64,000 nucleotides of DNA from Hermatobates lingyangjiaoensis. Taxonomy: Eukaryota > Arthropoda > Insecta > Hemiptera > Hermatobatidae. How positions within the stretch are numbered: position 1 is the first letter of the stretch; each line of letters begins with the position of its first letter. A program made the translations under genes and the position numbers. The notes beneath the pieces were generated by a model that saw nothing but the letters and a program-made list of their open reading frames with translations, was not told where the DNA came from and ran no database searches. Shown here in pieces: positions 54,071 through 63,670 of the stretch. Location: assembly GCA_026182355.1 (NCBI GenBank), contig JAPFBL010000602.1:239001-303000 (forward strand), written 5' to 3'.

Positions 54071-54779
54071 TTATGTCAAATTTAGTTGCTAGCTATCTAT
54101 GTCTCTGCCAAAGTTAGCAACAATATCTGCCACCCTAGCAGTTTTAGCAACTTTAGGTACGTTGTACTATTACTCCTAAAGTCATAGAAATGGTGTTATA
54201 AATTAAGGGATGCTGCAGTCGCTTTTGGTAATAATACTTACTCTTTTAATGCTTAGAGAAATCCTGCACAAACTTAAAGGAAACAGGTAACAAGAATTCC
54301 TATATCAATATATACAATGGAAATATGCAGCAAGTACTCAAGAAGTTGAAAGATTTTTTTGGATGGCGTTAAAAGGAATTTTCGGGGTTAACAAATCAGT
54401 GTGCGAATGCTTGATAACTTTACATGTTTAGTAAAAAAAGTTGTACTTGCTTAGCTATTATAATAAGTGATGCATAACCAATAAAATTCAGGCATTTTAA
54501 TATAATACGACCATTAAGTTGTGTAAACAGTGACTGTTGAAATCTTACAAGAATTGTTAACATTAACTAACTACTATGGGGAATTCCAAAAATTACGTCT
54601 ATATTTTTAGAAAGGGTACTAGGCGACCCCTTTGAGTAAATAGCCTAACTCCGGTATGCAGTGCCCGGATCGGACAAAATACGACCGATAGAGCTTCAGG
54701 AATGATACTAAGGAGAAAGAAGTCCGGAGATCACCCTCCTGAAGCGTAGAGGATCCAAAAGCGCTAACAAGTGGGAGCC
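54071..54779. other. Spacer
   Basis: No repeat is recognised up to about 54600. 54610-54780 is GC-richer and may be the upstream part of the LINE fragment that follows. Confidence 0.45.
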
Positions 54780-55076
54780 AACCTACACAAGTGCACCTAA
54801 GGACCTGAAGAAGACTGTTCCGAAGAACGAAAAAGGAAGTTACTTTCTCCCGAAACATAGGTAGCCTGAATGGACATTATCAATGATGGTTTATGCAGAT
54901 TCTGCAAAGAAGAGGAAGAAACACCGTTGCACCTGCTGGCTGACTGTAAGGTAACTTTGCTGCACAGAGTAGGTGCTTCGGGACACTCAACAAAACCATA
55001 GGAAAACTTTTACCGCTGGACCCAGCAAAAGTACTGAGCTTCTTGGAGGCGTTGAAGCTAACTGCTGCGGTACTCT
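54780..55076 (+). pseudogene. Non-LTR retrotransposon (LINE) C-terminal remnant
   Basis: Three frames in order give SLNGHYQ, then (54885 on) DGLCRFCKEEEETPLHLLAD with CK, then (about 54990 on) TIGKLLPLDPAKVLSFLEAL to a stop at 55074-55076. C-x2-C...EEET..HLL..C is the cysteine/histidine cluster typical of the C-terminus of Jockey, R1 or I-like LINE ORF2 proteins. At least two frameshifts are needed, so it is dead. The G run at 55087-55096 follows the stop. Confidence 0.75.
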
Positions 55077-55096
55077 AGTACAGAAGGGGGGGGGGG

Positions 55097-56340
55097 AGAA
55101 CATTAGTTTATACAGTGCTATAGTCACCCTCAAATAATAATATTCCAGGTTGATCATGCGAAGAGAATAACAAAAGTAACATATGAATTTAAGGTATATC
55201 TGTTTTAAGAACAACTAAGTATGATATTGGCAATATTCTAAGGAAAGAGATACGATTTCCTATACCTATAGGTGGCACACTACACGAATATCAAACGAAA
55301 CTTATGATTCCAACGTATAACTTTGTATAACGTTCGAGTTTTATTTGTGACATTCCGGAAAATGAAACATTATTTTGTATATCAGAAATGGTCATGCTAA
55401 TAATATGACAAAAAGAACTTATGAATTCAAGATATACTTATTTTAGAGACAAACTTAGTTATCACATTTGGGGGAAAATCATTTACAAGAATATATAATA
55501 TCGTTTATACTTTGAAGCCTAATTCCTATTTATCATAGACAATTAACATGTCTTATCATTATATTATAACATATTCAAGGTCAACTGATAAATTCATTGA
55601 GGCTGATGCGACAGGAATGTCTAAACATATCTGGTAGTTCGTTCTACTAACTGCCGCTTTATCATCATTTCGTCACAATAATCCAATAGGAGTTCAGTTA
55701 AAAAGTTCAACAATGCTAGCAGTATGATCGAATTATGCGGTACAAAAGAAAGGTTAAAAATTGAGTTAGTTTAAAGAAATTTTTTTTAAAATCACTGATA
55801 GAATGAAATAAAGTTCAGAAATGGCAGGTTGTTTTAATTTAATTAGTTTTATTTATCATACTTAGTTTTTTTAGTTATATTTAACTATATAACATAGATA
55901 TGAAATTTTTATATAATTGTAAGAATCAAGGGTCCTGATTGTAAGAATAGGCACAACAACTAGATGGCTGTTATAGTTATATAAATATATAAATAATGTA
56001 TATATTTCTAAAACACAATGATGTATTCATTGGTTTTGTTTTATCTATGAAGTTGGTACTACTGTGCAAATGACTTAAAGTATTTAATTCATGGACATCT
56101 TGACACAGATTCAATTCTGATGTTTTAGGTAAGTAGATTATTTGTAAGTAGAATAAAATAAATAATACATTGTATTTTCATGATACAAATGGTAACAGTC
56201 ACTAGACCACGCCTAGTACGTTAGAACGGAAGACTGGTAGTTCGAATTTCAATGGTAGCCTTAGATTCCTCCCTCATGTGGGAGATGTCAAATGATTGAA
56301 TTTTATTTGATTAGATTCGATTGCAATTCCATTAGAAAAG
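55097..56340. other. Non-coding stretch
   Basis: No gene is recognised. At 56194-56285 the order of blocks weakly resembles a decayed SINE head (GTTCGAATTTC, CATGTGGGAGATG). Confidence 0.5.
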
Positions 56341-56344
56341 GAAA

Positions 56345-56535
56345 TATAAATATAAATACTATATTAAGTATAAAAAGATTTCACATAAACACGTGAAATA
56401 ACAATCAATGATCAAACCACAATAAGAAATGGGAATGTGTTGGGTTTTTGACTCTGACGAAGACCGCTTGTTACGGTTGAAAGATCTTAGTCTTGTTTTC
56501 CCATTTCTTATTGTGGTTTGATAATTGACTATATT
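56345..56535 (+). mobile_element. Family C cassette
   Basis: Short left arm (56375-56433), plus motif at 56450-56492 (CTGACGA 56454-56460), right edge TTGTGGTTTGATAATTGA. The duplicate ACTATATTAAGTATAAAAA on both sides (56357-56376 and 56528-56547) suggests a target duplication, rare for these cassettes here. Confidence 0.72.
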
Positions 56536-56539
56536 AAGT

Positions 56540-56830
56540 ATAAAAAAATTTAAACATATATTGTTAAATAACGCCCCATATTTGACTTGTATCTGTTTCT
56601 TACACAATTTCTCCAGTTCCGGAATTCCTTCCTCATCTCTTCATTAAAACTATAAAGCTTATCACCAATATTGCTAGTCGACATGTTTCGAATGTACCAC
56701 ATTCATCATCAGGACAATAATGAGAATAGTAGTAGGATTGTTAGTTTATATATGTAGAAGGTGGATTAGTATTTAACAATATATGTTTAAATGAAGGACT
56801 GCTTCCAACTTTTACATATATGTATATATA
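56540..56830 (-). mobile_element. PLE cassette, family K: motif then N-terminal coding
   Basis: On the minus strand a motif (56673-56716) is followed by coding 56640-56548: DEEGIPELEKLCKKQIQVKY then GALFNNICLN. On the other side of the motif a plus-strand piece (56765-56830) reads NNICLNEGLLPTFTYMYIY into a TA tract. This gives motif-then-ORF order again. Confidence 0.72.
56673..56716 (-). ncRNA. Hammerhead-like motif, family K
   Basis: CTGATGA (56712-56706), T, GAATGT/ACATTC helix II with a GG-type loop, GAAA (56689-56686), CATG, TC, GAC. The GTC/GAC helix I is three strong pairs. The cut would follow GTC. Confidence 0.58.
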
Positions 56831-57205
56831 TATATATAAATTATATATACAGGTTTGATTAAATAATACGCCATATTTACGGTTGATTAGTTTCCTTGTG
56901 TATTTCTCAAGGGATCTGAATAATCTTCTTGTACAAACATCTAAATTGAGTAGAACATTTCCAATGGTTCCATTGTCTTTACATCTTGCATTTCCACTAA
57001 TTTTACTATTGTCACAACAGTCACAACTAGTACTATTACTATTATTGGAAATGTTCTACTCAATTTAGATGTTTGTACAAGAAGATTATTCAGATCCCTT
57101 GAGAAATACACAAGGAAACTAATCAACCGTAAATATGGCGTATTATTTAATCAAACCTGTATAAATGAAGGACTGCTTCCTAAATATACTAAATATATAT
57201 ATATA
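56831..57205. mobile_element. Palindrome of PLE N-terminal coding segments
   Basis: Arms 56853-56968 and 57044-57165 are near-perfect inverted copies. The plus arm reads CTRRLFRSLEKYTRKLINRK then YGVLFNQTCINEGLLPKYTK, ending at a TA tract; the left arm reads the same on the minus strand. The loop has CCATTG / CACAACAGTCACAA-like sequence. No hammerhead-like box is in the arms. Confidence 0.8.
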
Positions 57206-57224
57206 CACTTTTTTTCGTTGGAAA

Positions 57225-57430
57225 TAAAACAATCCAAAATCCAAAAACGGACAAATCGATCCAAAACAGACAAATATAGTTAAATATAGACAAAGAAACA
57301 TAGAGAAATCAAAAGAACACACTTACAGTCTCTTATCTCTCCTGAAGACGGTTCAAACCAAAAATTAGAGACTGTAGTGTGTTCTTTTGATTTCTCTATG
57401 TTTCTTTGTCTATATTTAACTATATATATA
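57225..57430. mobile_element. Inverted family D cassette, core damaged
   Basis: Arms share GACAAAGAAACATAGAGAAA and its complement. The plus core has CTGAAGA (57342-57348), but GAAA is changed to CAAA. Confidence 0.68.
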
Positions 57431-57749
57431 TGTATATATATATATATATATATTGTGTGTACAAAGGCAGCAGGTCTTCCCTTAAGCATATGTTATTAAA
57501 ATAAACAGCAGCTTCTGCATTGACCAGTTTCTTGTTGACACTCTCTAGTTTTCGTATCACTTTGCGGTGAGACTCTGGTAGCTTCCAAAGAAGGTTAGCA
57601 AAAGACATTCACCTATGTTTATTGTGTGTGTTAATGTCTTTTGCTAACCTTCTTTGGAAGCTACCAGAGTCTCACCGCAAAGTGATACGAAAACTACAGA
57701 GTGTCAACAAGAAACTGGTCAATGCAGAAGCTGCTGCTTATTTTAATAG

Positions 57750-57780
<31 letters not shown>
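57430..57780. mobile_element. Palindrome of PLE N-terminal coding segments (family with MSF start)
   Basis: Minus-strand arm 57612-57445 reads MSFANLLWKLPESHRKVIRK, LESVNKKLVNAEAAVYFNNI, then CLREDLLPLYTQYIYI. The plus arm 57638-57755 encodes the same start as far as AAAYFNS, then TA. The arms meet over a 25-bp loop. Near-identity of the arms means the event is recent or the arms are being kept alike by conversion. Confidence 0.82.
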
Positions 57781-58060
57781 TGAAATATTGATAACACAAA
57801 ATTACCCGATTTTTAACTTTGTATAAAATTATATCAAGACTTACAAAATTAGTGTTTTAACTTCTTTTCTTTTTTACATTCTATGTTCCTAAAGACATTA
57901 AAGAGTCAATATTATAGAATAAGATGAAACATTTTCTTGATTTTGTGTTTTAATGTTATATATATAGCATGACCATATACCAGAGTAACTCTGTTTTGCC
58001 GCGTTACCACAACATTTATATTACATAATCAGATATCATTATTAGAATGTACTGTTCAAC
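57781..58060. other. AT-rich spacer
   Basis: No gene is recognised. Confidence 0.4.
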
Positions 58061-58064
58061 ACGG

Positions 58065-58400
58065 GTGCATATGCATTCATATTCATTCACGAATAATGAA
58101 AGACTAACACTCACATTATCTAATTTTCGGTTTTTTATCATCACCAGGAAATAAATACAGAAAGGCCAAGTGAACTGATGCTGAGACTGCTAGATACCTA
58201 CACTAGGTTGAGATTGGCTTCAAACTATCTCTACAACCCGGCATCGGTGCGCTTTACCCTCATATTTATTCTCCTGATGACGGTTAAACGAAATATTTTC
58301 AAGTAGAAATGTTATTAATCATTATTTTTGTTTATACTCGTGTTGAAAAATTAGAGTCCGATTTGGATCGTTTTCTCATAGTTATATAAATAATAGACGT
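58065..58400. mobile_element. Inverted, diverged family D-like cassette
   Basis: Left arm TCTAATTTTCGGTTTTTTAT (58117-58136), right arm with CTGATGA (58274-58280), C, a GTT/AAC helix II and GAAA (58290-58293), ending GATCGTTTTCTCAT. The loop is unusually long (about 110 bp) and balanced in composition. Confidence 0.6.
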
Positions 58401-58640
58401 TATATTAAAAGTAAAAAAAAGCTAATTGTCCTCAATAACTAAAATCAAGCAATTTCAAGTTGATTTTGCACAATACATTTCATTCTGCTATGTCTTGGTA
58501 ATTAGTTTTAGCTCTTATCCAATTATATTCAAAACTAGTTCAATACTGTTGAATTTCAAAATACTATGAACTTGATTATAATCTTTCAGGGTTAGTCCAT
58601 TGTTTCTTTTATGAAACCACGTATATTTGTAGCTTTCTCC
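58401..58640. other. Spacer
   Basis: No gene is recognised. Confidence 0.4.
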
Positions 58641-58644
58641 ACTG

Positions 58645-58780
58645 TTTTGTATGAACAGAAGTCTCCACACAAATGAAGTTTTATTCAACGCGTTTCGAAC
58701 ACTTTATGTTCTTCATCAGGAAGACACCACGGATGTGGTGCTGACGGGTTGGTCCAGTGAAAACAACAAGTAGGGAAAAT
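58645..58780 (-). mobile_element. Family F half-cassette
   Basis: AAGTCTCCACACAAATGAAG matches the left arm of 35838-35935. A minus motif lies at 58685-58727 (CTGATGA 58719-58713, GAACA/TGTTC-type helix II with one change, GAAA). Confidence 0.68.
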
Positions 58781-58819
58781 CTTTTTTTTTTTGTGATTTC
58801 TAGATGGACCTTTTATATA

Positions 58820-59120
58820 TATATATATATACCTCACATGTCTTTAAGATAAACATAGTAGAAAACACAGTGCATGTCCAAACCACAGTACGAAATTCAT
58901 AAATGTGACTAAGATCTTTCAGCCAATCAAATCGTCCAAATCATCGTGTTACTCTCACGAGGTTCAATTGTTTAGTAGAAAGATTTTTCTCCCATTGTTT
59001 TTTTTTCTCGTGCTGTTGACTCCCTATTCTTTTTTATATATGTACATTTGTGTATTAACGATTATGGATTCTATAGATCAATTACATGTTAGCAATCCAT
59101 TCATATCTTGTTTATGTAAA

Positions 59121-59150
<30 letters not shown>
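58820..59150. other. Decayed family C half and TA tracts
   Basis: 58835-58990 is a diverged C-like end (AAACCACAGTACGAAATTC, ACTAAGATCTTTCAGCC). TA tracts at 58816-58830 and 59127-59152. Confidence 0.5.
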
Positions 59151-59152
<2 letters not shown>

Positions 59153-59475
59153 GTTCTCTAATCAGGATTCGGTCAATTTTGTAGGATAAAAAATCAAACT
59201 CTCGTTGCCAACGTTTCGGTTTTATTTAAAACCTTTTTCATAGGCAGAAGTAAAAATTTTTTAACTAAGAAAATAAAATTTACATTGCTGTTCCTTTAAA
59301 TAATGTAAATTTCTTTTTTATAGTTAAAAAATTCTTACTTCTGCCTATGAAAAAGGTTTTAAATAAAACCGAAACGTTGGCAACGAGAGTTTGATTTTTC
59401 ATCCTAGAAAATTGACCGAATCCCGATTAAAGAACACATCTATTCTATCAAACGGTCGATATATTATTTAATCTG

Positions 59476-59522
<47 letters not shown>

Positions 59523-59525
59523 GTA
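59150..59525. mobile_element. Inverted family E cassette with long flanks
   Basis: Arms 59158-59300 and 59300-59455 are inverted copies with a centre at TTGCTGTTCCTTTAAATAAT. Blocks CTATGAAAAAGGTTTTAAAT, AAACCGAAACGTTGGCAACG and ATTGACCGAATCCCGATT are in the standard order. (TA)n tracts flank both ends (59127-59152; 59477-59520). Confidence 0.8.
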
Positions 59526-59700
59526 ATAACAGAAACGATCCAAACCAGAAAAATCAGTAACTGATAAAAAATAGCAACACAAAAAGAACAAAAATACTTA
59601 CTAAAATCAATATTTTGACTTATGAAGACGAATACAATACTGCCAAGACGAATGGTGCAGAATCGAGTCATATATATATATATATATATATAATATATAT
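59521..59700 (-). mobile_element. Unassigned PLE-like end
   Basis: GAAACGATCCAAACCAGAAA next to TA resembles the edge block of other families in reverse, and TCAATATTTTGACTTATGAAGACG resembles a decayed motif. It is cut by a TA tract at 59671. Confidence 0.45.
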
Positions 59701-59925
59701 ATATATATAAAATCAAACAACAATATGGAATAGGAAAAAAGACTAAGATTTTTCAACTGTAATAAAGCGGTCTTCGTCAGAGTCAAAACCTATTGCCGAA
59801 GACCTCTTGTTACGGCAAGAAAGATCTTAGTAGTTTTTCCCATTTCATATTGTGGTTTGATCATTGATTGTTATTTCACGTGTTTATGTGAACTCTTGTT
59901 TTATATATATATATATATATATAAA
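59700..59925. mobile_element. Inverted family C cassette
   Basis: Arms 59712-59785 and 59795-59895. The minus motif at 59742-59784 is intact (CTGACGA 59780-59774). The plus arm core is lost. TA tracts on both sides. Confidence 0.72.
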
Positions 59926-60180
59926 TAATAATATCTCTTCACCTCCTGATGTCGACAATGCTCAAATTATAGAAGAGCATTATGTTTCGGTTTTTCTTTG
60001 TACTCATATTACTTTCGTTGTTTTTTTTTCTATAGTTCTAGATGTATTACATATATATGTTATATTATATGAGATATATAAGGAATACAAATAAGGAAAG
60101 ATTAAAATTTACAGTCTGTTTCAATGATTATCTAGGTAATAAATAGAGGAAGACCAAGAGCACCGATGTAACGTAACGTC
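59926..60180. other. AT-rich spacer with a decayed cassette edge
   Basis: 60140-60175 (GAGGAAGACCAAGAGCACCG) resembles the loop of decayed family D copies. Confidence 0.4.
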
Positions 60181-60188
60181 TCTCTCTC

Positions 60189-60254
<66 letters not shown>

Positions 60255-60260
60255 TTCCTC
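60180..60260. repeat. (CT)n microsatellite
   Basis: About 75 bp of nearly pure CT repeat with two interruptions. Confidence 0.95.
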
Positions 60261-60403
60261 TCACTCACTTCATATCAGTTCTTCCCTCACTCACTGACTA
60301 TTAGAAGTTAGAATATTCAGTAAATCGGCAAAGCATCGTTCGAAATATTAACTATGGTAGGTTATATATTTAGTTAGCATATATGGTAAGTAATGCTGCT
60401 GTC

Positions 60404-60439
<36 letters not shown>

Positions 60440-61160
60440 TCAGATACATATATATTTGTGCAAACATAAGAAGTCAGATCTAACCTAAGAGTGTGCTTAC
60501 CATTAGTACTGAAAGTTACAGCTTTGTAACATTGTCTCCACCCTAGATTCTTATTAAAGTGAAAGATTGACATTTTCTTCTTACTGTCCCTTAGAAACGA
60601 AGCTAAACTGTGATACCATGTCAGGTACTTTGAAATTTAATATACTTTTAGAAAACACGGGTGAAATGAATCGTAGAACTTCCAGCCTGATATAAACCTT
60701 GTAATGGCACTTGCCATAACCGAATTGACAATAATTATCATCAGAAGCAAAACCAATATTCGGAATGCTTGTAGTTCTAATTTTTTCTACTAGATTTTCT
60801 TGACCTTATATAAGTCCTTAAAGCTTTTCAACGAAATAACTGACACTCTCTCACCGAAATCTGTATTTCGTGAAAGTAACAATTATTTCTGATCAATTCC
60901 TTAAACGGTAATTCAAAATAAAATCATAAATTATACCTTACAACAATATTATAATCTTAAAACAATTAATATTATTCAATAAATATAAAAAATCATTCTG
61001 TTTGGTTTTCTAAAACAGAGAAACGATTATTAGAGAAGATATAATCAGGTTAACTGCTGCAAGGTAAAATATATCTATGATCATCCATATTACCCGTTCA
61101 AGATTAGCGTAGTCAAATACCCATGTATGGTAAGTGTATAGTAAGGAACTTATAGAACAA
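60261..61160. other. AT-rich non-coding stretch
   Basis: No gene is recognised. A TA tract lies at 60404-60435. Confidence 0.5.
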
Positions 61161-61198
61161 TTCTCAATAATTTCAACAACACGCTGTCTTCAGGAGAA
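61161..61198 (-). ncRNA. Hammerhead-like motif, family X
   Basis: TTCTC (61198-61194), CTGAAGA (61193-61187), C, an AGC/GTT-type helix II with G-T pairing, GAAA (61174-61171), TTATT, GAGAA (61165-61161). TTCTC and GAGAA are perfectly complementary over 5 bp. It stands alone, without a TA tract or inverted partner. Confidence 0.5.
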
Positions 61199-61960
61199 AT
61201 GAAGAATACTGAAGAGTAGGGTAGCAAATATAAGAATTAATACAAAAATGCGTTTTATACATATACAGATATCACAATAGTCATACGTAATTCTACAATT
61301 AATAAAATTATCAATTTTTCAATAGAAAAATTAAAAAGTAAAATTAAAAGGCCATTTGAAATAACTCGTTCTCTAAGAACTGACAGGAGTTCTTTGAAAT
61401 TCGTATTTTATTATGACAAAGAAAACTTTCTTTTACAACCAGACACCTCGAAAAGTCTTAAAACTTTTTCATTTTTCTATTAAATTTATAGTGGAATATT
61501 TTTTCCATAAATAATATATTTTTATTATATTTTACCAAATATTCGTTGGATTTTTCAAATTATGGCTCTGAAATTTGTTAAACTCTTGGTACACTACAAA
61601 GAATTTCATGAAAAATAAGATTTTTTAATCGCTTCGTGTTTAAGGTTTTTCTCAAGAAGTTATTGCACCAAAGATCTTAGTTTCAGTTTAGGTTTAACTA
61701 AGTTATGAAACACCTTATACATTATATCTATACCATTGACGTCATTAATATATAAAACTCTATTATCGGAATGTAATTTATCCTTTTTAACTCAAAATTT
61801 CATTCGTTTTCTGATTTGTATATTCAGATCTACTAAAATATCCATCAATCTGACTACAACCATTAATCTAATCAAAACCTTCCGTCTTATCAATAAAAAT
61901 GTAGCATCAAATCTCACATAGCACATGTATTAAACTATTATGATAACAAAATAAATAGAT
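61199..61960. other. AT-rich non-coding stretch
   Basis: No gene or recognisable repeat. Confidence 0.45.
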
Positions 61961-61989
61961 AAAATGGAGACTATACTTTTACTGATTCA

Positions 61990-62310
61990 TTGTAGGGTAA
62001 AAAGCTAATGAAATGGTCTCCACATATAAAAATTTAATGGTATAAACAAAGCGCTTCGAACACGTAGTGTTCTTCCTCAGGGATTAACTAAAAAATACAA
62101 CACTACGTGTAGATGGAACACTACGTACCCAAAACGCGTTGTTTATACCATTAAATAAACACCACGTGTTCGAAACGCGTTGTTTATACCATTAAATGAA
62201 CACTACGTGTTCAAAACGCGTTGTTTATACCATTAAATTTTAATATGTGGAGACCATTTCATTAGCTTTTTATCCTACAATGAGTAAATACCACATAATA
62301 AGTGATTTCA
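61990..62310. mobile_element. Family F cassette with internal triplication
   Basis: Outer arms (GAAATGGTCTCCACATATAA at about 62009 and its complement near 62255) match 18655-18910. The left motif has lost GAAA (GAAG). Inside, a 41-bp unit with AACGCGTTGTTTATACCATT occurs three times (AACGCG at 62133, 62174, 62215). Confidence 0.76.
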
Positions 62311-62439
62311 CTACGTTAGAATTTTACTGATTCATCACAGATAATTCCTAAATCTGTCAACTCACAATATGTCCGAGTAAGTCTGTTTTGTCATGCATTT
62401 GCCAACTGAAAAATTAAAATTACAATTTATATATATATT

Positions 62440-62650
62440 GTAAACAGGAAAACAATCGAAAAGGATAACAAAGGTTTCACGATGAATCACAAACATAGAA
62501 CTAAGGAACAAACACACTTACTGTCTCTAATTTTCGGTTGAACCGTCATCAGGAGAGTTGAGATAGGGACACCGAAAATAGAGACAGTAAGTGTGTTTGT
62601 TCCTTAGTTCTGTGTTTGTGATTCATCGTGAAATGTATATATATATATAT
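62440..62650. mobile_element. Inverted family D cassette, right arm truncated
   Basis: Minus motif at 62524-62558 (CTGATGA 62552-62546, GAAA). The right arm starts at GAAAATAGAGACAG, so it lacks CTGATGA and helix II. Outer blocks match 31930-32200. Confidence 0.74.
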
Positions 62651-62900
62651 TGCTAAAAGTAGCAGCAGCTTCTGCTCTCACGATTTTAGAGCTGGTGGCC
62701 TCGATCTGGCGGGCGATTCCTCTATCTTGCGGTTGGAGCTTCCACATCAATTGTCTAAGGGACATCAATCCATTCAAGCTTTCGACCATAATTACGTTAG
62801 TCATCGTCAGGTAAAATTTCCTTTCTGGAAGGATGCTTACATAGACTTCTTTATTTGGTGTGATTTCCGATTGGTCCAATGGACTTGCCTTATTGGTCAA
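62650..62900 (-). pseudogene. PLE N-terminal coding fragment overlapping a hammerhead-like motif
   Basis: Minus strand: a 98-codon frame contains MSLRQLMWKLQPQDRGIARQ, IEATSSKIVRAEAAATFSN and an IYIY tail at the TA tract (62637-62651). The family motif (62770-62816) lies within the open frame, just upstream of MSLRQL. An upstream extension to 62900 is also open, but I do not recognise it. Confidence 0.72.
62770..62816 (-). ncRNA. Hammerhead-like motif, family T, inside an open frame
   Basis: CTGACGA (62810-62804), T, GACTA/TGGTC helix II, GAAA (62783-62780), GCTT, GAATGG. It is followed within 20 bp by the conserved N-terminal PLE segment, giving the most compact motif-to-ORF spacing in the window. 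Confidence 0.55.
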
Positions 62901-63079
62901 TCAGACCAATCACACCCTGATATATGATAATAAATGGTAATAATATCGTAGAATAGAACACACTTTCCAATATTGCAACCTTCTTGTACATTAATAAAAG
63001 TCTTCAAAAAAAATTATTCATCATCCTGTGACTTTAAAGAGAACAGCACTAGTCGAAGAAACTCCTTTTTTAGAAATTA

Positions 63080-63086
63080 TTACTCT

Positions 63087-63137
<51 letters not shown>

Positions 63138-63400
63138 CAATGTAGAAAAAGAAACATAAAGAAATTAAAAGTACACACGTACTGTCTCTAATTTTTGGTT
63201 GGAACTTCAAACTCTCTCAACTCTCTCTGTCTTCAGGAGAGATGACAGAGGGAAACCAAGCGCACTGGTTCAGAGACGGTTGGAGAAAATTAAAGACTGT
63301 AAGTGTGTGCTTTTAATTTTTCTATGTTTCTTTTTTTTACATTGAACTATATTTTTCCGTTCTGGATCGTATTTCCAACGAAAAAGTGTATATATATATA
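63080..63400. mobile_element. Inverted family D cassette, decayed cores
   Basis: Arms 63137-63200 and 63285-63350 share AATGTAGAAAAAGAAACATA-type blocks. The inner boxes are mutated on both strands. The right edge has TCTGGATCGTATTTCC then TA. A (TA)n tract of about 45 bp lies at 63091-63135. Confidence 0.7.
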
Positions 63401-63577
63401 GACATGGGTTTTCCTGCCCTCCTTGTTTCCGGCGTGCCTGGTCGCCCATTCTCTTTTCTCCTGAAAACGGATCATTCAAAAATTTGAGTTTGTAAGTGTG
63501 TCTCTTTCTCAGTGTGTTGCTTTTCTTCGTTTTTGAGCTGATTTGCGTCCAGTTTGGATCGTTTTTTCGAATTTTAA

Positions 63578-63625
<48 letters not shown>
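63400..63625 (+). mobile_element. Family Y end
   Basis: Second copy of 52427-52600: GGCGTGCCTGGTCGCCCATT, CTCCTGAAAACGGATCATTC, and the edge TCCAGTTTGGATCGTTTTTT before (TA)n (63582-63622). The core is degenerate in both copies. Confidence 0.72.
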
Positions 63626-63629
<4 letters not shown>

Positions 63630-63670
63630 CACTAATAAATTCTCGACCGTGTGACAGATATACAACTAAC

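Noticed and set aside
54619..54858. 79-codon minus-strand frame
   Set aside because: It lies opposite the plus-strand LINE remnant region and shows no motif.
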